Source: Celeribacter naphthalenivorans (lineage in GTDB: Bacteria > Pseudomonadota > Alphaproteobacteria > Rhodobacterales > Rhodobacteraceae). From it: 64,000 bases of DNA. The notes under the pieces are model-generated. The model was not told the origin of the DNA and ran no database searches. It saw only the letters and a list, made by a program, of their open reading frames with translations. The stretch covers positions 496,001 through 560,000 of the forward strand of contig NZ_JAIVLK010000002.1 of NCBI RefSeq assembly GCF_020524585.1. Reading direction: 5' to 3'. The translations under genes were made by a program, and so were the position numbers. How positions within the stretch are numbered: position 1 is the first letter of the stretch; the number at the start of each line of letters is the position of its first letter. This document shows positions 54,402 through 63,721 of this stretch, in pieces.

Positions 54402-55655
54402 TCAGGGGTAGACGATGGTCGCATCGGCCCGCATTTCGGCGACAAAGCTGTCTGCGAGGGCGGCCAGACGCTGGGTCTGCAATTGGTTGCGGACCTGATC
54501 GCGGTCGGCTTCGCCCGAGTTGCCGTAAGTGCGGCCGCACATCATCAGGAACACAAGCGTCTGCCCATCGGCGCGGGTCAAAGCGGTGGAGACCTCGCCG
54601 GGATCGAGCTTGGCAAGCTCAATCGCCACATCTGTCGGAATATCACCGGCAGGCAGCGTGTCGATTTGCAGCACCTCGGCGGGTTCACCTTTGGCGATGG
54701 TGTAGAGGTCTTCGCAGCTGTCCACGCTGGCTTTCACCTCAGCGGCGCGTTTCAAAGCCGCCTCGGAGCGCCCGCCTGCGATGTAATAGGCGGCGTATTC
54801 GATGGCGTCGGCTTTCGGCGTGGGCCGGGTGGTTTCGGCCACAGAGCGCAGCTGGAACATGCCGATGGCGTTTTGGGTCGAGAGCGGTGCTGTGACTTCG
54901 CCGGGTTTGAGACCCGCAACGGTGCCGCGCAGAGCGGGCGGCAGATCGCCGATGTTCACCCAATCCATCCGTCCGGCTTTCTCGCGCGAGGGCGCGACGG
55001 AATATTCGCTTGCAGCGGCGGCAAAGGCGCCGATGGTCGGGCGCGAGGCGATCTGTTTGGCCAGCGCTTCGGATTTGGCGCGTTCTTCGGGTGTCCGTGC
55101 GGGCAGGAAGATTTCCGACAACAGCACGCGCAAGCCGCCGGAGGGACCGTTGTTTTGCAGCGCGCGATCGACCTCGACCTCGGACACCTGGGCCTTGGAG
55201 GCAAAGCGCGCACGGGCGTATTCGCGCCAGGCGTTGCCGGTGGCCACGAAATCGCGCACGGTCTGGGCGCTGATGCCTTCGCGGGCCATGAGGCTCAGGA
55301 ATTGCTCGGGCTGAAGACCGCCGCGGCTGGCGAATTCCTGAATGCCCTGTGCGATTTGTTCGTCGGTCAGTGTGATGCCGACGCGTTCCATTTCATTGGC
55401 CTTCAGCCGGTCCTCGATCAGCGCATCGAGCGCGGCCTGACGGGTCGGAACACTGCCCAAAACGCTCATGAACTGGATGCGTTGGTTCAGCTCATAGCTG
55501 GTCACCACCTTGTCGTTGACATAGGCGACCGGGGCAAACATGTTTTGCGCGATGGCAGGCGTGAGTGAGAACGCACTCAAAGCCGCGGCACAAAGCGTGC
55601 CCAGGGTGGCTTTCTTCAGCCCGGCGATCAGATCTGCCCCGAATTTGCGTGTCAT
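54402..55655 (-). CDS. surA: SurA-like periplasmic chaperone/peptidyl-prolyl isomerase
   Basis: Periplasmic chaperone for outer-membrane proteins, 417 aa. A signal peptide ends near 'SLTPAIAQN'. The N-terminal SurA domain ('VAYVNDKVVTSYELNQRIQF' onwards) is followed by one parvulin PPIase domain (about 170-290, 'FAAAASEYSVAPSREKAGRM') and a C-terminal helical region. It has one recognisable PPIase repeat, unlike the two in E. coli SurA. A strong GGGAG ribosome-binding site favours ATG 55655 over 55667. It lies between lptD and pdxA, the order known elsewhere. Confidence 0.9.
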   Translation of the reverse strand: MTRKFGADLIAGLKKATLGTLCAAALSAFSLTPAIAQNMFAPVAYVNDKVVTSYELNQRIQFMSVLGSVPTRQAALDALIEDRLKANEMERVGITLTDEQIAQGIQEFASRGGLQPEQFLSLMAREGISAQTVRDFVATGNAWREYARARFASKAQVSEVEVDRALQNNGPSGGLRVLLSEIFLPARTPEERAKSEALAKQIASRPTIGAFAAAASEYSVAPSREKAGRMDWVNIGDLPPALRGTVAGLKPGEVTAPLSTQNAIGMFQLRSVAETTRPTPKADAIEYAAYYIAGGRSEAALKRAAEVKASVDSCEDLYTIAKGEPAEVLQIDTLPAGDIPTDVAIELAKLDPGEVSTALTRADGQTLVFLMMCGRTYGNSGEADRDQVRNQLQTQRLAALADSFVAEMRADATIVYP

Positions 55656-55819
55656 GCCAACTCCCATATTCCAACCTTCACAACGATACCGGTCCGCAGA
55701 TTGCGCATTCCGGGGTGTTTCGTTTCTTTCTTAAGAGGTTTCTTGGCGCGGGCCAAGCGGATTGCCAAGGGCCAAGGCCTCTCTCTGGGCGAAAGATTGC
55801 GGATGGCCACTGGTCTTGC

Positions 55820-58015
55820 TCAAAACGCGCACGACCCGGCCTGTTGTTCGGAGGCGAAAGCGCCAAAGCCGACGGAAAAGGACAGTCGCGTGGTCGGATC
55901 CAGATCATCCGTATTCCAATAGCGCCGCGTCAGGCCGAGGTTAAAGCGGCTACATTCGTTTTGAAATTCGACGCCAACCCCCACACGGGTCTCGGAATCT
56001 TCAGAGAAATCATAGAGATATTGCGCCGTGGCCGACCAGTTCCGGGCGATTTTCACGGCCCCATCAAAGCCGAATTCATTGAGATTCGTGTCACGCTCTT
56101 CCAAAGCGTCTGCGATCACATAGGCGTAGCTTGTGCCAAGGCTGTAACGCGGGCGCATGTAATCGAGGCGGGTTTCCCATTTCGTGACCTCGATTTTGTC
56201 ATCGAACAGGGCACGTGAGGTGAAGGCGAGGCCGGTGTCGAATTGCATCGTTGCGGCCAAAAGCCAGTCGGATTGACGCGAATCCAGCCCCGAACTTTCG
56301 GTGTAGGCGGCGATGTCTTCGAGATAGAGCACCCGCCCCAGCGTCAGACCATATTCCGAATGTTGGCCGAAATGCGCGAAATGCAGACCGGCGGCGGCGG
56401 TCAGCCCGGTTTCGCGACGGTCCGCCCCCGGAAAGCGCGCCAAGGTCAAAAGATTGCCCTCGTCGAATTCGACAAAACGCGAATCCGTATTGGGGACAGC
56501 GCCGCCGGAGGTGTCGGACCAGCCGAGTTGGAGCATCGGTTCCAACAGCTGAGAGGCGCCAGAGGCCGTCCGGCGCAGCAAGGGCCAGCTCAGCCGCGTT
56601 TCGGCTTCGCCCGTGAGCCGGATCACTTTGTTTTCATAGGCAGAATATTGTTGCTGGATATAGGCATCGGCCATCAGCGCCGCGGTGCTGTCGAGTTTCA
56701 GACCGGGGCCAAAGACCGCACCGCCACGCCAGCGGGTTTCCGCGCCGAGGCGGATCACATCATAGCCGTCGATGTCATCCTCGGAATCGCGGTACGAGGT
56801 CGAGGCGGAGAGGCCAAAGCTCAACCGACCGGGCAACTGCGGCACCGTCAGAAACCGTTCGTAGCTGAATTCGCCCAAAATGAACGGCAGCTTGTCTTCG
56901 ATCACGACGTCAGAGGCGCGCAGGCTGCGGGAATAGGCGAGCTGGGCGTCCAGCGCTTCCTCGGCCCGGTAGCGCGTGAGCGTGACCTTCGAGGTCAGGT
57001 AATCGCCATCGTCGATGCCGTAATCGGCGAGATAGGCAATGTCAGAGGCGGCGCGCAGATCGACCCCGAACTTGAGACCCCGCCCGATGTCCCATTGCCC
57101 TTGGGCATAGAGATAGGCCCGCAGTCCGTCGCGGGTGTCATCGGAACTCACCGCGCCGTTCAACTCCAGATCACCGTTCGAGAACGCCTGACGATAGCGC
57201 AGGTTGAGCGTGGTGGTCTTGGTCGCGATATAGGGCGAGACGGTCAGGTCGCGGTGATCGCCCAGCGTGATGAAATAGGGCACAACGATGCCGGTGCCGA
57301 GGGTCGAGTCGGTGCGAATTTCCGGCACCAGAAAGCCGTTGGCGCGTTTCAGCGTCGGATCGGGGACGCGCAGATGCGGCAGCCAAAGCACGGGCACATC
57401 CATCAGGCGGAATTGCGCATTGGTGAAATAGAGCTGGCGCGCCTCGCTGTCGTGAATGATCTCTTGGGCGCGGATTTCCCACAGAGGCACCGGGCGATTG
57501 ACGCAGACTTCACAGGTCGAGGCGACGGATTTCTGCATCCGGATGTAACGCCCATCGACCACATCGAGCCGGGCGGCGGCCAATTGCATCTGGCGGTCGA
57601 TCACCATGCGGGCAGAGGTCAGAATGCCGTTCTGCAACTCTGTGTCGAGCTCGGCGGCGGAGGCCAGAATGACCGCCTCTGTACCGTTTTGCGTGAGGCG
57701 GATCGGGCCGTCGATGCTGAGCGCGCCGGTGGTCTGGTTGTAGGTGATGCGGCTGGCGGTGAGGCGCCTGTCGCCTTGCAGCACCTCGACATCGCCGGTG
57801 GCGACCAACAGCTCGCCGTCAAAGGTCACGCCATTGGCCAAAAGCGCGGTCGAGGTCGAGGCCTCCTGTGCCTGGGTGGCATGGGGCAGGACCGCTTGGG
57901 ACAATGCAGTCACCAGAGCAACCTGACAGGCACGCCGTGACACCCCGCTCAGAAGGCGGGGCAATGCGCCTTTCAACAGGCGTGCGGCGAGGGCATGAGA
58001 CGGGGCAGCAGTCAT
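55820..58015 (-). CDS. lptD: LPS-assembly outer-membrane protein LptD
   Basis: Outer-membrane translocon that inserts LPS in the outer leaflet. The 731-aa precursor has a signal peptide ending near 'HATQAQEA', the OstA-like N-terminal domain ('VTFDGELLVATGDVEVLQGD', 'ASRITYNQTTGALSIDGPIR') and a large beta-barrel from about residue 200. Two N-terminal cysteines in 'STCEVCVN' and Cys in 'GSCAF' at the very end could make the structural disulfides. The start overlaps the lptG stop region; ATG 58015 is used, and an in-frame ATG at 58027 is also possible. Confidence 0.9.
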   Translation of the reverse strand: MTAAPSHALAARLLKGALPRLLSGVSRRACQVALVTALSQAVLPHATQAQEASTSTALLANGVTFDGELLVATGDVEVLQGDRRLTASRITYNQTTGALSIDGPIRLTQNGTEAVILASAAELDTELQNGILTSARMVIDRQMQLAAARLDVVDGRYIRMQKSVASTCEVCVNRPVPLWEIRAQEIIHDSEARQLYFTNAQFRLMDVPVLWLPHLRVPDPTLKRANGFLVPEIRTDSTLGTGIVVPYFITLGDHRDLTVSPYIATKTTTLNLRYRQAFSNGDLELNGAVSSDDTRDGLRAYLYAQGQWDIGRGLKFGVDLRAASDIAYLADYGIDDGDYLTSKVTLTRYRAEEALDAQLAYSRSLRASDVVIEDKLPFILGEFSYERFLTVPQLPGRLSFGLSASTSYRDSEDDIDGYDVIRLGAETRWRGGAVFGPGLKLDSTAALMADAYIQQQYSAYENKVIRLTGEAETRLSWPLLRRTASGASQLLEPMLQLGWSDTSGGAVPNTDSRFVEFDEGNLLTLARFPGADRRETGLTAAAGLHFAHFGQHSEYGLTLGRVLYLEDIAAYTESSGLDSRQSDWLLAATMQFDTGLAFTSRALFDDKIEVTKWETRLDYMRPRYSLGTSYAYVIADALEERDTNLNEFGFDGAVKIARNWSATAQYLYDFSEDSETRVGVGVEFQNECSRFNLGLTRRYWNTDDLDPTTRLSFSVGFGAFASEQQAGSCAF

Positions 58016-58019
58016 ATCT

Positions 58020-59117
58020 CTATCCATCTTCCAGATGCAGCAGAAGTGCAAGAGTGGCGAGGATGACCGCCAGAGGCGGCGCCCAGGCCGCGAGTGTAAT
58101 CGGCAGCAATCCGTTCTGCCCCATGACGATGGCGAAAGAGCGCAGGAAATAAAAGCTGAAGGCCAAAAGCATGGCCGTGACGACCCGCGAGGAGGTGTTG
58201 CCAAGCCGCGTGTGGCGCATGGTGAACCCGGCGGCGATCAAGGCCATGGCGATGAAAGAAAACGGCAGCGCCAATTCACTTTGCAGCCACATGCGATAGG
58301 AGCGGGCGGAAAATCCGGCGACCTCGAGCTTTTCGATATAGCCGGTCAGTTCCCAAAAGGGCACGGCCTCGGGGGCGCCGAAGCGGTCGCGGATTTCATT
58401 CGGGCTCAAAGATGTGGGCAGTGTCAGATCGTCATGAAGGGTCGCGGCGACCTCTGGATTGGCCGCGCCCAACAAGGGCCAGCGTTTGGCGTTTCGCAGA
58501 TGCCATTGCCCGTCTTCGATCTCGGCAGTCTGCGCTTCGATGCGGTAGAGCGGTGTGCTGTCGGGGGCAAAGCCTACGAAACTGACATCCTGAAGCTCTG
58601 AGCCATCGAGGTTCGACCGGCTGGCGCGGATCACCATTTGACCGTTCGCTGTGCCTTCGCGCAGCCAGAGCCCTTCGTCGGAGACCGAAAACACCTGCGC
58701 CTCGCCTTGGCTCATCAATGTGATCCGGCGCTCATAGCTGCGTTCTGAGGTGGCGGCGATGGGGTTGAACACGGTGATGCTCAGGACGCCGAACAAAAAG
58801 GCCACGGTCATCGGCGGCACCAGAGAGCGCAGCGCAGACCGACCCGCGGCACGCGCCACGACCAGTTCCGAGGAGCGCGCGAGGCCCAGAAACAGCACCA
58901 GCGTGGCGATCATCACGATGATCGGCAGGATTTCATAGAGCGTGCGCGGCACCCTGAGCAGCGCCATCTGCAAAATCGCGGCCCCACCGATCCCGAGATC
59001 GGACAGGTCGCGCAGCTGATCGAGGCTCTCGACCATCAGGATCAGCCCGCCGAAAAGCGCCAAGACGATGAGCAGCGCGCGCAGGAACCGACGTCCGAAA
59101 TAAAGATCGAGCTTCAT
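58020..59117 (-). CDS. lptG: LPS export permease LptG
   Basis: Inner-membrane subunit of LptB2FG, which extracts LPS for transport. The 365-aa protein has the family start 'MKLDLYFGRRFLRALLIVLA', helices near 15-35, 60-80 and 100-120, a periplasmic beta-jellyroll (about 130-270) and three C-terminal helices. The conserved 'SSELVVARAAGRSALRSLVP' cytoplasmic coupling motif for LptB is present. It follows lptF by a four-base overlap (59114-59117). The start at 59117 is preferred; an upstream frame runs to 59189. Confidence 0.92.
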   Translation of the reverse strand: MKLDLYFGRRFLRALLIVLALFGGLILMVESLDQLRDLSDLGIGGAAILQMALLRVPRTLYEILPIIVMIATLVLFLGLARSSELVVARAAGRSALRSLVPPMTVAFLFGVLSITVFNPIAATSERSYERRITLMSQGEAQVFSVSDEGLWLREGTANGQMVIRASRSNLDGSELQDVSFVGFAPDSTPLYRIEAQTAEIEDGQWHLRNAKRWPLLGAANPEVAATLHDDLTLPTSLSPNEIRDRFGAPEAVPFWELTGYIEKLEVAGFSARSYRMWLQSELALPFSFIAMALIAAGFTMRHTRLGNTSSRVVTAMLLAFSFYFLRSFAIVMGQNGLLPITLAAWAPPLAVILATLALLLHLEDG

Positions 59118-60259
59118 CGGGCCTCTCCTCGGGTGTCGCGGCCTGCATCCGCCTTGCGGGGGCGCAGGCGTGGATGGGCGGCTTTCCACATCAGGGCGAG
59201 GGCCATGAAGACCGCCAGTATCGAGGCCAGATAGCGCAGGGGCCAGAGCCGGGGGTCGTCGTCAATCGCCCCGCCAAACCCATTGTCGAGGCTTTTCACG
59301 ATGACCAAAAGCAAGATCGCCAAAAGGATTTGCCGCCAGAGGCCAAAACGCGAAAACCCGCCAATCAGCAGCGCGCCAAAGCCCACAAGACAGATGACGA
59401 GGCCCTGAACGGCCTTGTTGGTGCGCTGCGCAACCTCGGCCAGCACCTCGAGGCGGCTGGCGTTCAATTCGGTCAAAAGCGCAGGCCCCGCGCTGAGCAA
59501 ATCCACACTGTCGGTGGAACGCATCGTGCGTCTCTGGTTCGGGTTGGTGTTCAAAAGCCCGGCGAGACTATAGGCAAAACTGTCAAATCGCGTGACAGAC
59601 AGGCGGTTGTCTTCAAGATCAAAGACCTGCGACATGCCGTCGAACAGCAAGAGCATGGGCCCCGTGTCATCCTTTACGATCAAGGCTTTGCGGGCTATGA
59701 AACCCTGTCGCTCGCCTTCGGTGCGGGTGTTGGAGATATAGACATCCTCAAGCTCACCCGCCGCCGTGATGTTGCGCACGTAGAAGGTCACGCCTTTGAC
59801 CGGGTGCACAAAGGAGCCTTCGGTCAAAAGCCGCGCGGTCACGTCGCTGGTGATCTCGGCGCGGCGCAGGTCCAGTTCGCGCTGCGACAGGGGCACGAGC
59901 ATATGCGCCAGCACCGCGATCATCACGCCGACTATGGCGCCAAAGATCAAGACGGAGCGCGCGAGGCGATAGGGCGAATAGCCCGCGGCCTGAACCACCA
60001 CCAGTTCCGATTCAGAGGCCAGCCGGTTGGTGACGTAGACCGTGGCGGCAAAGGCCGCGATCGGCAGGAGGTTCACGAGAATGGTCGGCAGCGACAGCAA
60101 AGTCAGCTGGACAAAGGTTGAGGCCGATTGCCCGTCGCCCATCAGCCAGTCCAACAGGCTCACCGCCTTGTTGACCCAAAACACGAGCGCCAGCACGAGC
60201 GAGAAAAAACCGAACAGCATCAGCAATTGCTGAAGCATGTATTTGTCGAATCTTCCCAA
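59114..60259 (-). CDS. lptF: LPS export permease LptF
   Basis: Partner of LptG in the LPS export ABC transporter. The protein (381 aa from TTG 60259) has the same architecture: two or three N-terminal helices, the coupling motif 'ASESELVVVQAAGYSPYRLA', a periplasmic domain and three C-terminal helices. The GTG at 60283 is open in frame but has no ribosome-binding site. TTG 60259, preceded by AGGA at 8 bases, gives a start GRFDKYML like that usual for LptF in this group; this choice is inferred. It is the first gene of the leftward envelope operon. Confidence 0.88.
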   Translation of the reverse strand: MGRFDKYMLQQLLMLFGFFSLVLALVFWVNKAVSLLDWLMGDGQSASTFVQLTLLSLPTILVNLLPIAAFAATVYVTNRLASESELVVVQAAGYSPYRLARSVLIFGAIVGVMIAVLAHMLVPLSQRELDLRRAEITSDVTARLLTEGSFVHPVKGVTFYVRNITAAGELEDVYISNTRTEGERQGFIARKALIVKDDTGPMLLLFDGMSQVFDLEDNRLSVTRFDSFAYSLAGLLNTNPNQRRTMRSTDSVDLLSAGPALLTELNASRLEVLAEVAQRTNKAVQGLVICLVGFGALLIGGFSRFGLWRQILLAILLLVIVKSLDNGFGGAIDDDPRLWPLRYLASILAVFMALALMWKAAHPRLRPRKADAGRDTRGEAR

Positions 60260-60462
60260 ACCCGTGGTCCTGTTCCCGTGCACATATTTTTGCCGGACTT
60301 TATCGTCACAGCGCGCAAGGAGAAAGGTCCAATCTTGCCCGTAAAAGCCGAGACGCGAAGAGATGCCGGAGAGACGCCGGAAGAGACACCTGTAAACTCA
60401 TACTGGTCACTCGGGGCTTTGACCGCTACCTATAACGGAATTGAACTTAAACAGGATCTCCC

Positions 60463-61941
60463 ATGACCGCGCTTGCCCAACTTTCCGTTGCCGCCCTCGA
60501 TCTCGATGCCATTGTCTCCGCGGAAGGCCGCGTGGTCGTGATTGTCACGCCCGATGGCAAATTGGGGCTGCCCGCGCGGCGGATCAACCGGCTGACCAAG
60601 GGCGCTCTGGCGCGGTTCGTGGAAAGCGACGGCTTTGAGACGATGAAAGAGGGCGAGGCCAAGGATCTCGCCTATCCGACCGGCATGGAGGCCGACGCCG
60701 TTCAGGTCGTCAAACTGTCCAATCAGGCCTCATCCGCGCTCTGCCGCAAAGCAGGCGCTGCGATTGGTGCGGCTTTGGGCAAGGCAGACGCTCTGGTGCT
60801 GCCCGGAAGTGTCAAACGCGTCGAAGAACTGGCTTTGGGGATTGCGCTCAAGCATTACAGCTTTACCGATCACAAGACGCTCGACGAAGAGGTCACCGTT
60901 CCTGACGTGACGCTCGCCGTGACCAAACCTGAGAATGTCGATCTTTCGACCGTCACGGCTCTGGCCGAAGGCGTGTTCTTCACCCGCGATCTGGTCTCTG
61001 AACCTGCGAACGTCTTGACCACCACGGAATTCGCCAAACGTCTCGTCGAGCTTGAAAGCCTCGGCCTCAAGGTCGAGGTGTTCGAAGAGGATCGTCTCGC
61101 CGAGCTGGGCATGAACCTCTTGCTCTCCGTCGGCCAAGGCTCTGTGACGCCGACGAAAATGGTGGTGATGACATGGTCTGAGGGCGGCGATGAAGCGCCG
61201 ATTGCGCTTGTCGGCAAGGGTGTCGTCTTCGACACCGGTGGTATTTCTTTGAAACCCGGTGCGGGCATGGAAGACATGACCATGGACATGGGCGGCGCGG
61301 GCACGGTCTCCGGCGTGATGAAATCCCTCGCGCTGCGCAAGGCGCCGGTGAATGTCGTGGGTCTCGTGGGCCTCGTCGAAAACATGCCCGACGGTCAGGC
61401 CACGCGCCCCGGAGATGTGGTGAAATCCATGAAGGGCGACACCGTCGAGATCATCAACACCGACGCCGAAGGCCGCCTCGTTTTGGCCGATGTGCTCTGG
61501 TATGCGCAGGAAACCTTTGCGCCGCGCGCCATGGTGAACCTCGCGACGCTCACCGGCGCTTGCGTGGTGGCTTTGGGCCATGAAAACGCGGGCGTGTTTT
61601 CCAACGACGACGCCTTCTGCAACGGCTTTCTGAAAGCCGCCGAAGCGGAGGGCGAGGGCGCATGGCGTCTGCCGTTGGGTGCAGGTTACGATGCGCTGAT
61701 CAAATCCGATGTGGCCGATATGAAAAACGTCGGCCCGCGTTGGGGCGGGGCCATTACGGCGGCGCAGTTCCTCAAGCGCTTCGTCAAAGACGATGTGCCA
61801 TGGATGCACCTCGACATTGCGGGCGTGGCCTCGGTTTCGACGCCCACCACCTTGGCGCCCAAAGGTGCGACCGGCTGGGGCGTGTTAGCGCTCAACCGGA
61901 TGATCGACGATATGAATGCCGAGATGAACAAGGAGGGCTAA
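60463..61941 (+). CDS. pepA: Leucyl aminopeptidase
   Basis: Two-metal M17 aminopeptidase, 492 aa. The catalytic half has 'GVVFDTGGISLKPGAGMEDM', 'MDMGGAGTVSGVMKSLALRK' and the signature 'NTDAEGRLVLADVLWYAQ'. The N-terminal 160 residues form the less conserved domain that in E. coli PepA also binds DNA in site-specific recombination and carAB control; whether that applies here is unknown. The gene stands before holC, a frequent neighbour. It has a divergent upstream region with lptF. Confidence 0.94.
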   Translation: MTALAQLSVAALDLDAIVSAEGRVVVIVTPDGKLGLPARRINRLTKGALARFVESDGFETMKEGEAKDLAYPTGMEADAVQVVKLSNQASSALCRKAGAAIGAALGKADALVLPGSVKRVEELALGIALKHYSFTDHKTLDEEVTVPDVTLAVTKPENVDLSTVTALAEGVFFTRDLVSEPANVLTTTEFAKRLVELESLGLKVEVFEEDRLAELGMNLLLSVGQGSVTPTKMVVMTWSEGGDEAPIALVGKGVVFDTGGISLKPGAGMEDMTMDMGGAGTVSGVMKSLALRKAPVNVVGLVGLVENMPDGQATRPGDVVKSMKGDTVEIINTDAEGRLVLADVLWYAQETFAPRAMVNLATLTGACVVALGHENAGVFSNDDAFCNGFLKAAEAEGEGAWRLPLGAGYDALIKSDVADMKNVGPRWGGAITAAQFLKRFVKDDVPWMHLDIAGVASVSTPTTLAPKGATGWGVLALNRMIDDMNAEMNKEG

Positions 61942-61947
61942 CCCCTT

Positions 61948-62409
61948 ATGGGTGCGGTCTATTTCTATCACCTGACCCGCGCGCCTCTGGCGGAGACGCT
62001 GGCCACGCTTGCAGAGAAATCTCTACAGGCGGGCTGGCGCGTGGAGGTGCGCGGGCGCTCGGATCAGATGCTCCGCGCGCTGGATCAGGCGCTCTGGCTG
62101 CGCGAGGGGTTTTTGCCGCACGGGCTCGCAGGCGGGCCGCATGACGCGGATCAGCCGATCCTCTTCACAACCGGGGCGGGCGGCAACGCGGCCTCCTGCG
62201 TCATGAGCGTCGGCGGGGCGGATTTGGCGGCGGAAGACATCGCCGCGCTCGACCGCGCCTGCATCCTCTTTGATGGTGACGATCTGGACGCGGTGCAACA
62301 CGCGCGCGTGCAATGGAAAACCCTGACCGCCGCCGGCGCCGAGGCGCAATATTGGTCCGAGGAAAGCGGTCGCTGGGAAAAGAAGGCTGAAAGCAAGAAG
62401 GAAGCGTGA
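61948..62409 (+). CDS. holC: DNA polymerase III chi subunit
   Basis: 153-aa chi subunit that links the clamp loader to single-strand-binding protein. It begins 'MGAVYFYHLTRAPLAETLAT' and has 'DQMLRALDQALWLREGFLPH', where HolC proteins show the same pattern of aromatic and Leu residues, and 'CILFDGDDLDAVQHARVQWK'. It starts six bases after pepA, and the lysE-like gene follows one base after its stop. Confidence 0.92.
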   Translation: MGAVYFYHLTRAPLAETLATLAEKSLQAGWRVEVRGRSDQMLRALDQALWLREGFLPHGLAGGPHDADQPILFTTGAGGNAASCVMSVGGADLAAEDIAALDRACILFDGDDLDAVQHARVQWKTLTAAGAEAQYWSEESGRWEKKAESKKEA

Positions 62410-62410
62410 C

Positions 62411-63046
62411 ATGAGCCTGCAAGAGATCATGACGTTTGCGTTGGTGGCGTCGCTTTTGGTGATGTCGCCGGGGCCGAACGGGGTGTTGATCGCGAAAACC
62501 GTACCCAGCTCCGGGCGCGCGGCGGGTTTTGCCACGGTTGCGGGTTTCGTCTCCGCATTTTACCTGCATGGTGCGCTTTCGATCCTCGGGCTGTCCGTGC
62601 TTTTGGTACAATCGGCCACGGCGTTCACGATCGTCAAACTTCTGGGGGCGGCGTATCTGGGCTGGATTGGGGTTAAGGCGCTGCTGTCGGCATGGCAGGG
62701 TGTCTCCTCGCTCGAGGTTGCGCCAGCGCGTCAAGGGCGGACGCTGTCTCGTGCCTATCTCGAAGGTCTTTTGACCAATGCGCTCAATCCGAAAGTGTCG
62801 ATGTTCTACCTCGCGGCTTTCCCGCAATTCATCAGCCCGGGGGAAACCCCCGTTCTCGCCAGTTTCACGCTGGTGGTGATCCATTCCCTGATCAATGCGA
62901 TCTGGTTCTCGGCGATGGTGCTGCTCTTTGCACGGCTGACCAAAAGCCTCGGCGGCGGTCGGTTTCAACGCTGGCTCAAGGGAGTCACAGGTGTGGTCTT
63001 TCTGGGGTTTGCTGCAAAACTCGCCTCCGTGCGCGCGATGCCGTAA
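62411..63046 (+). CDS. LysE/RhtB-family exporter
   Basis: 211-aa inner-membrane protein of the LysE/RhtB family with six hydrophobic segments. It has 'VMSPGPNGVLIAKTV' near the start, as the family PGP motif, and 'GLLTNALNPKVSMFYLAAFP' in the middle. Substrate is unknown. It follows holC directly (one base), so it may be co-transcribed. Its family member at 42649-43290 has the same domain but different sequence. Confidence 0.9.
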   Translation: MSLQEIMTFALVASLLVMSPGPNGVLIAKTVPSSGRAAGFATVAGFVSAFYLHGALSILGLSVLLVQSATAFTIVKLLGAAYLGWIGVKALLSAWQGVSSLEVAPARQGRTLSRAYLEGLLTNALNPKVSMFYLAAFPQFISPGETPVLASFTLVVIHSLINAIWFSAMVLLFARLTKSLGGGRFQRWLKGVTGVVFLGFAAKLASVRAMP

Positions 63047-63049
63047 GCC

Positions 63050-63628
63050 TCACCGCGTCAGAACCAGCTTATCCTGCTGAATTTCGATCCGCTCATAGCG
63101 TCGCAGGTAGTCCATGCCCAACAGCGACCCAAACAGCTCGCCATCTGTGACATAGGCCCGCACGCCCTCGTCGGTGATGCCTTCAATCCCCAGCGTGTCG
63201 ATCCGCACAGGCGCGGTGCGCACCGTGCCGTTGGCGGTCTGGGCACGGCCGGTGAAGGCCAGATTGTCCACGTCGATCCCGGCTTTTTCGGCATCTTTGA
63301 ACGAGAGCACCACGTTGGACGCGCCTGTATCGACAAGAAACTCCACAGGCGCACCGTTCACCTCTGCGATGACGGAAAAATGCCCGGTCCGGTCGCGGTC
63401 GACGGTGATCACACCGGCCCCGTCGCTGATCTGCGCGGGCGCCAGACGGGGGCGCACGTCCTGCCAGAGGCCGACGGCAGCCAGAGCGCCAATGAAAATC
63501 AGCGCCCAGAGCGCGGCATGACGCGCCATCTGGCCAAGATTGCGGCGATTGGCGACGACGTAATAAAAGCCGACGGCGCCCAACAAGAGCGACAGATAGA
63601 GAATGCGGGCGGTGTCCATTTGATCCAT
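63050..63628 (-). CDS. Membrane-anchored retropepsin-like aspartic protease
   Basis: 192-aa protein of the TIGR02281/clan AA aspartic protease family. Two N-terminal hydrophobic segments ('ILYLSLLLGAVGFYYVVAN' and 'AALWALIFIGALAAVGLW') anchor it; the periplasmic or cytoplasmic domain carries the active site 'FLVDTGASNVVLS' (DTG triad) and 'LGMDYLRRYERIEIQQDKLV', the usual end. Such single-domain enzymes work as dimers. The start is uncertain between 63646, 63628 and 63619; 63628 is a compromise. It follows marC on the same strand. Confidence 0.85.
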   Translation of the reverse strand: MDQMDTARILYLSLLLGAVGFYYVVANRRNLGQMARHAALWALIFIGALAAVGLWQDVRPRLAPAQISDGAGVITVDRDRTGHFSVIAEVNGAPVEFLVDTGASNVVLSFKDAEKAGIDVDNLAFTGRAQTANGTVRTAPVRIDTLGIEGITDEGVRAYVTDGELFGSLLGMDYLRRYERIEIQQDKLVLTR

Positions 63629-63663
63629 GGGGGTATAGATAGGCACGGCAAACGGGTTTGTCA

Positions 63664-63708
63664 GTGGGGCAATTTGGCGTGGGACAATTTGGAGCGGGGC
63701 AATTTGCG
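63664..63708. repeat. Three imperfect 15-bp tandem repeats
   Basis: Units at 63664-63678, 63679-63693 and 63694-63708 share the pattern GYGGGRCAATTTGSM (each 12-14 identical to its neighbour). They lie between the marC stop (63722) and the aspartic-protease start. No stop or start codon effect is seen. Confidence 0.85.
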
Positions 63709-63721
63709 CGCCGTATGACGT

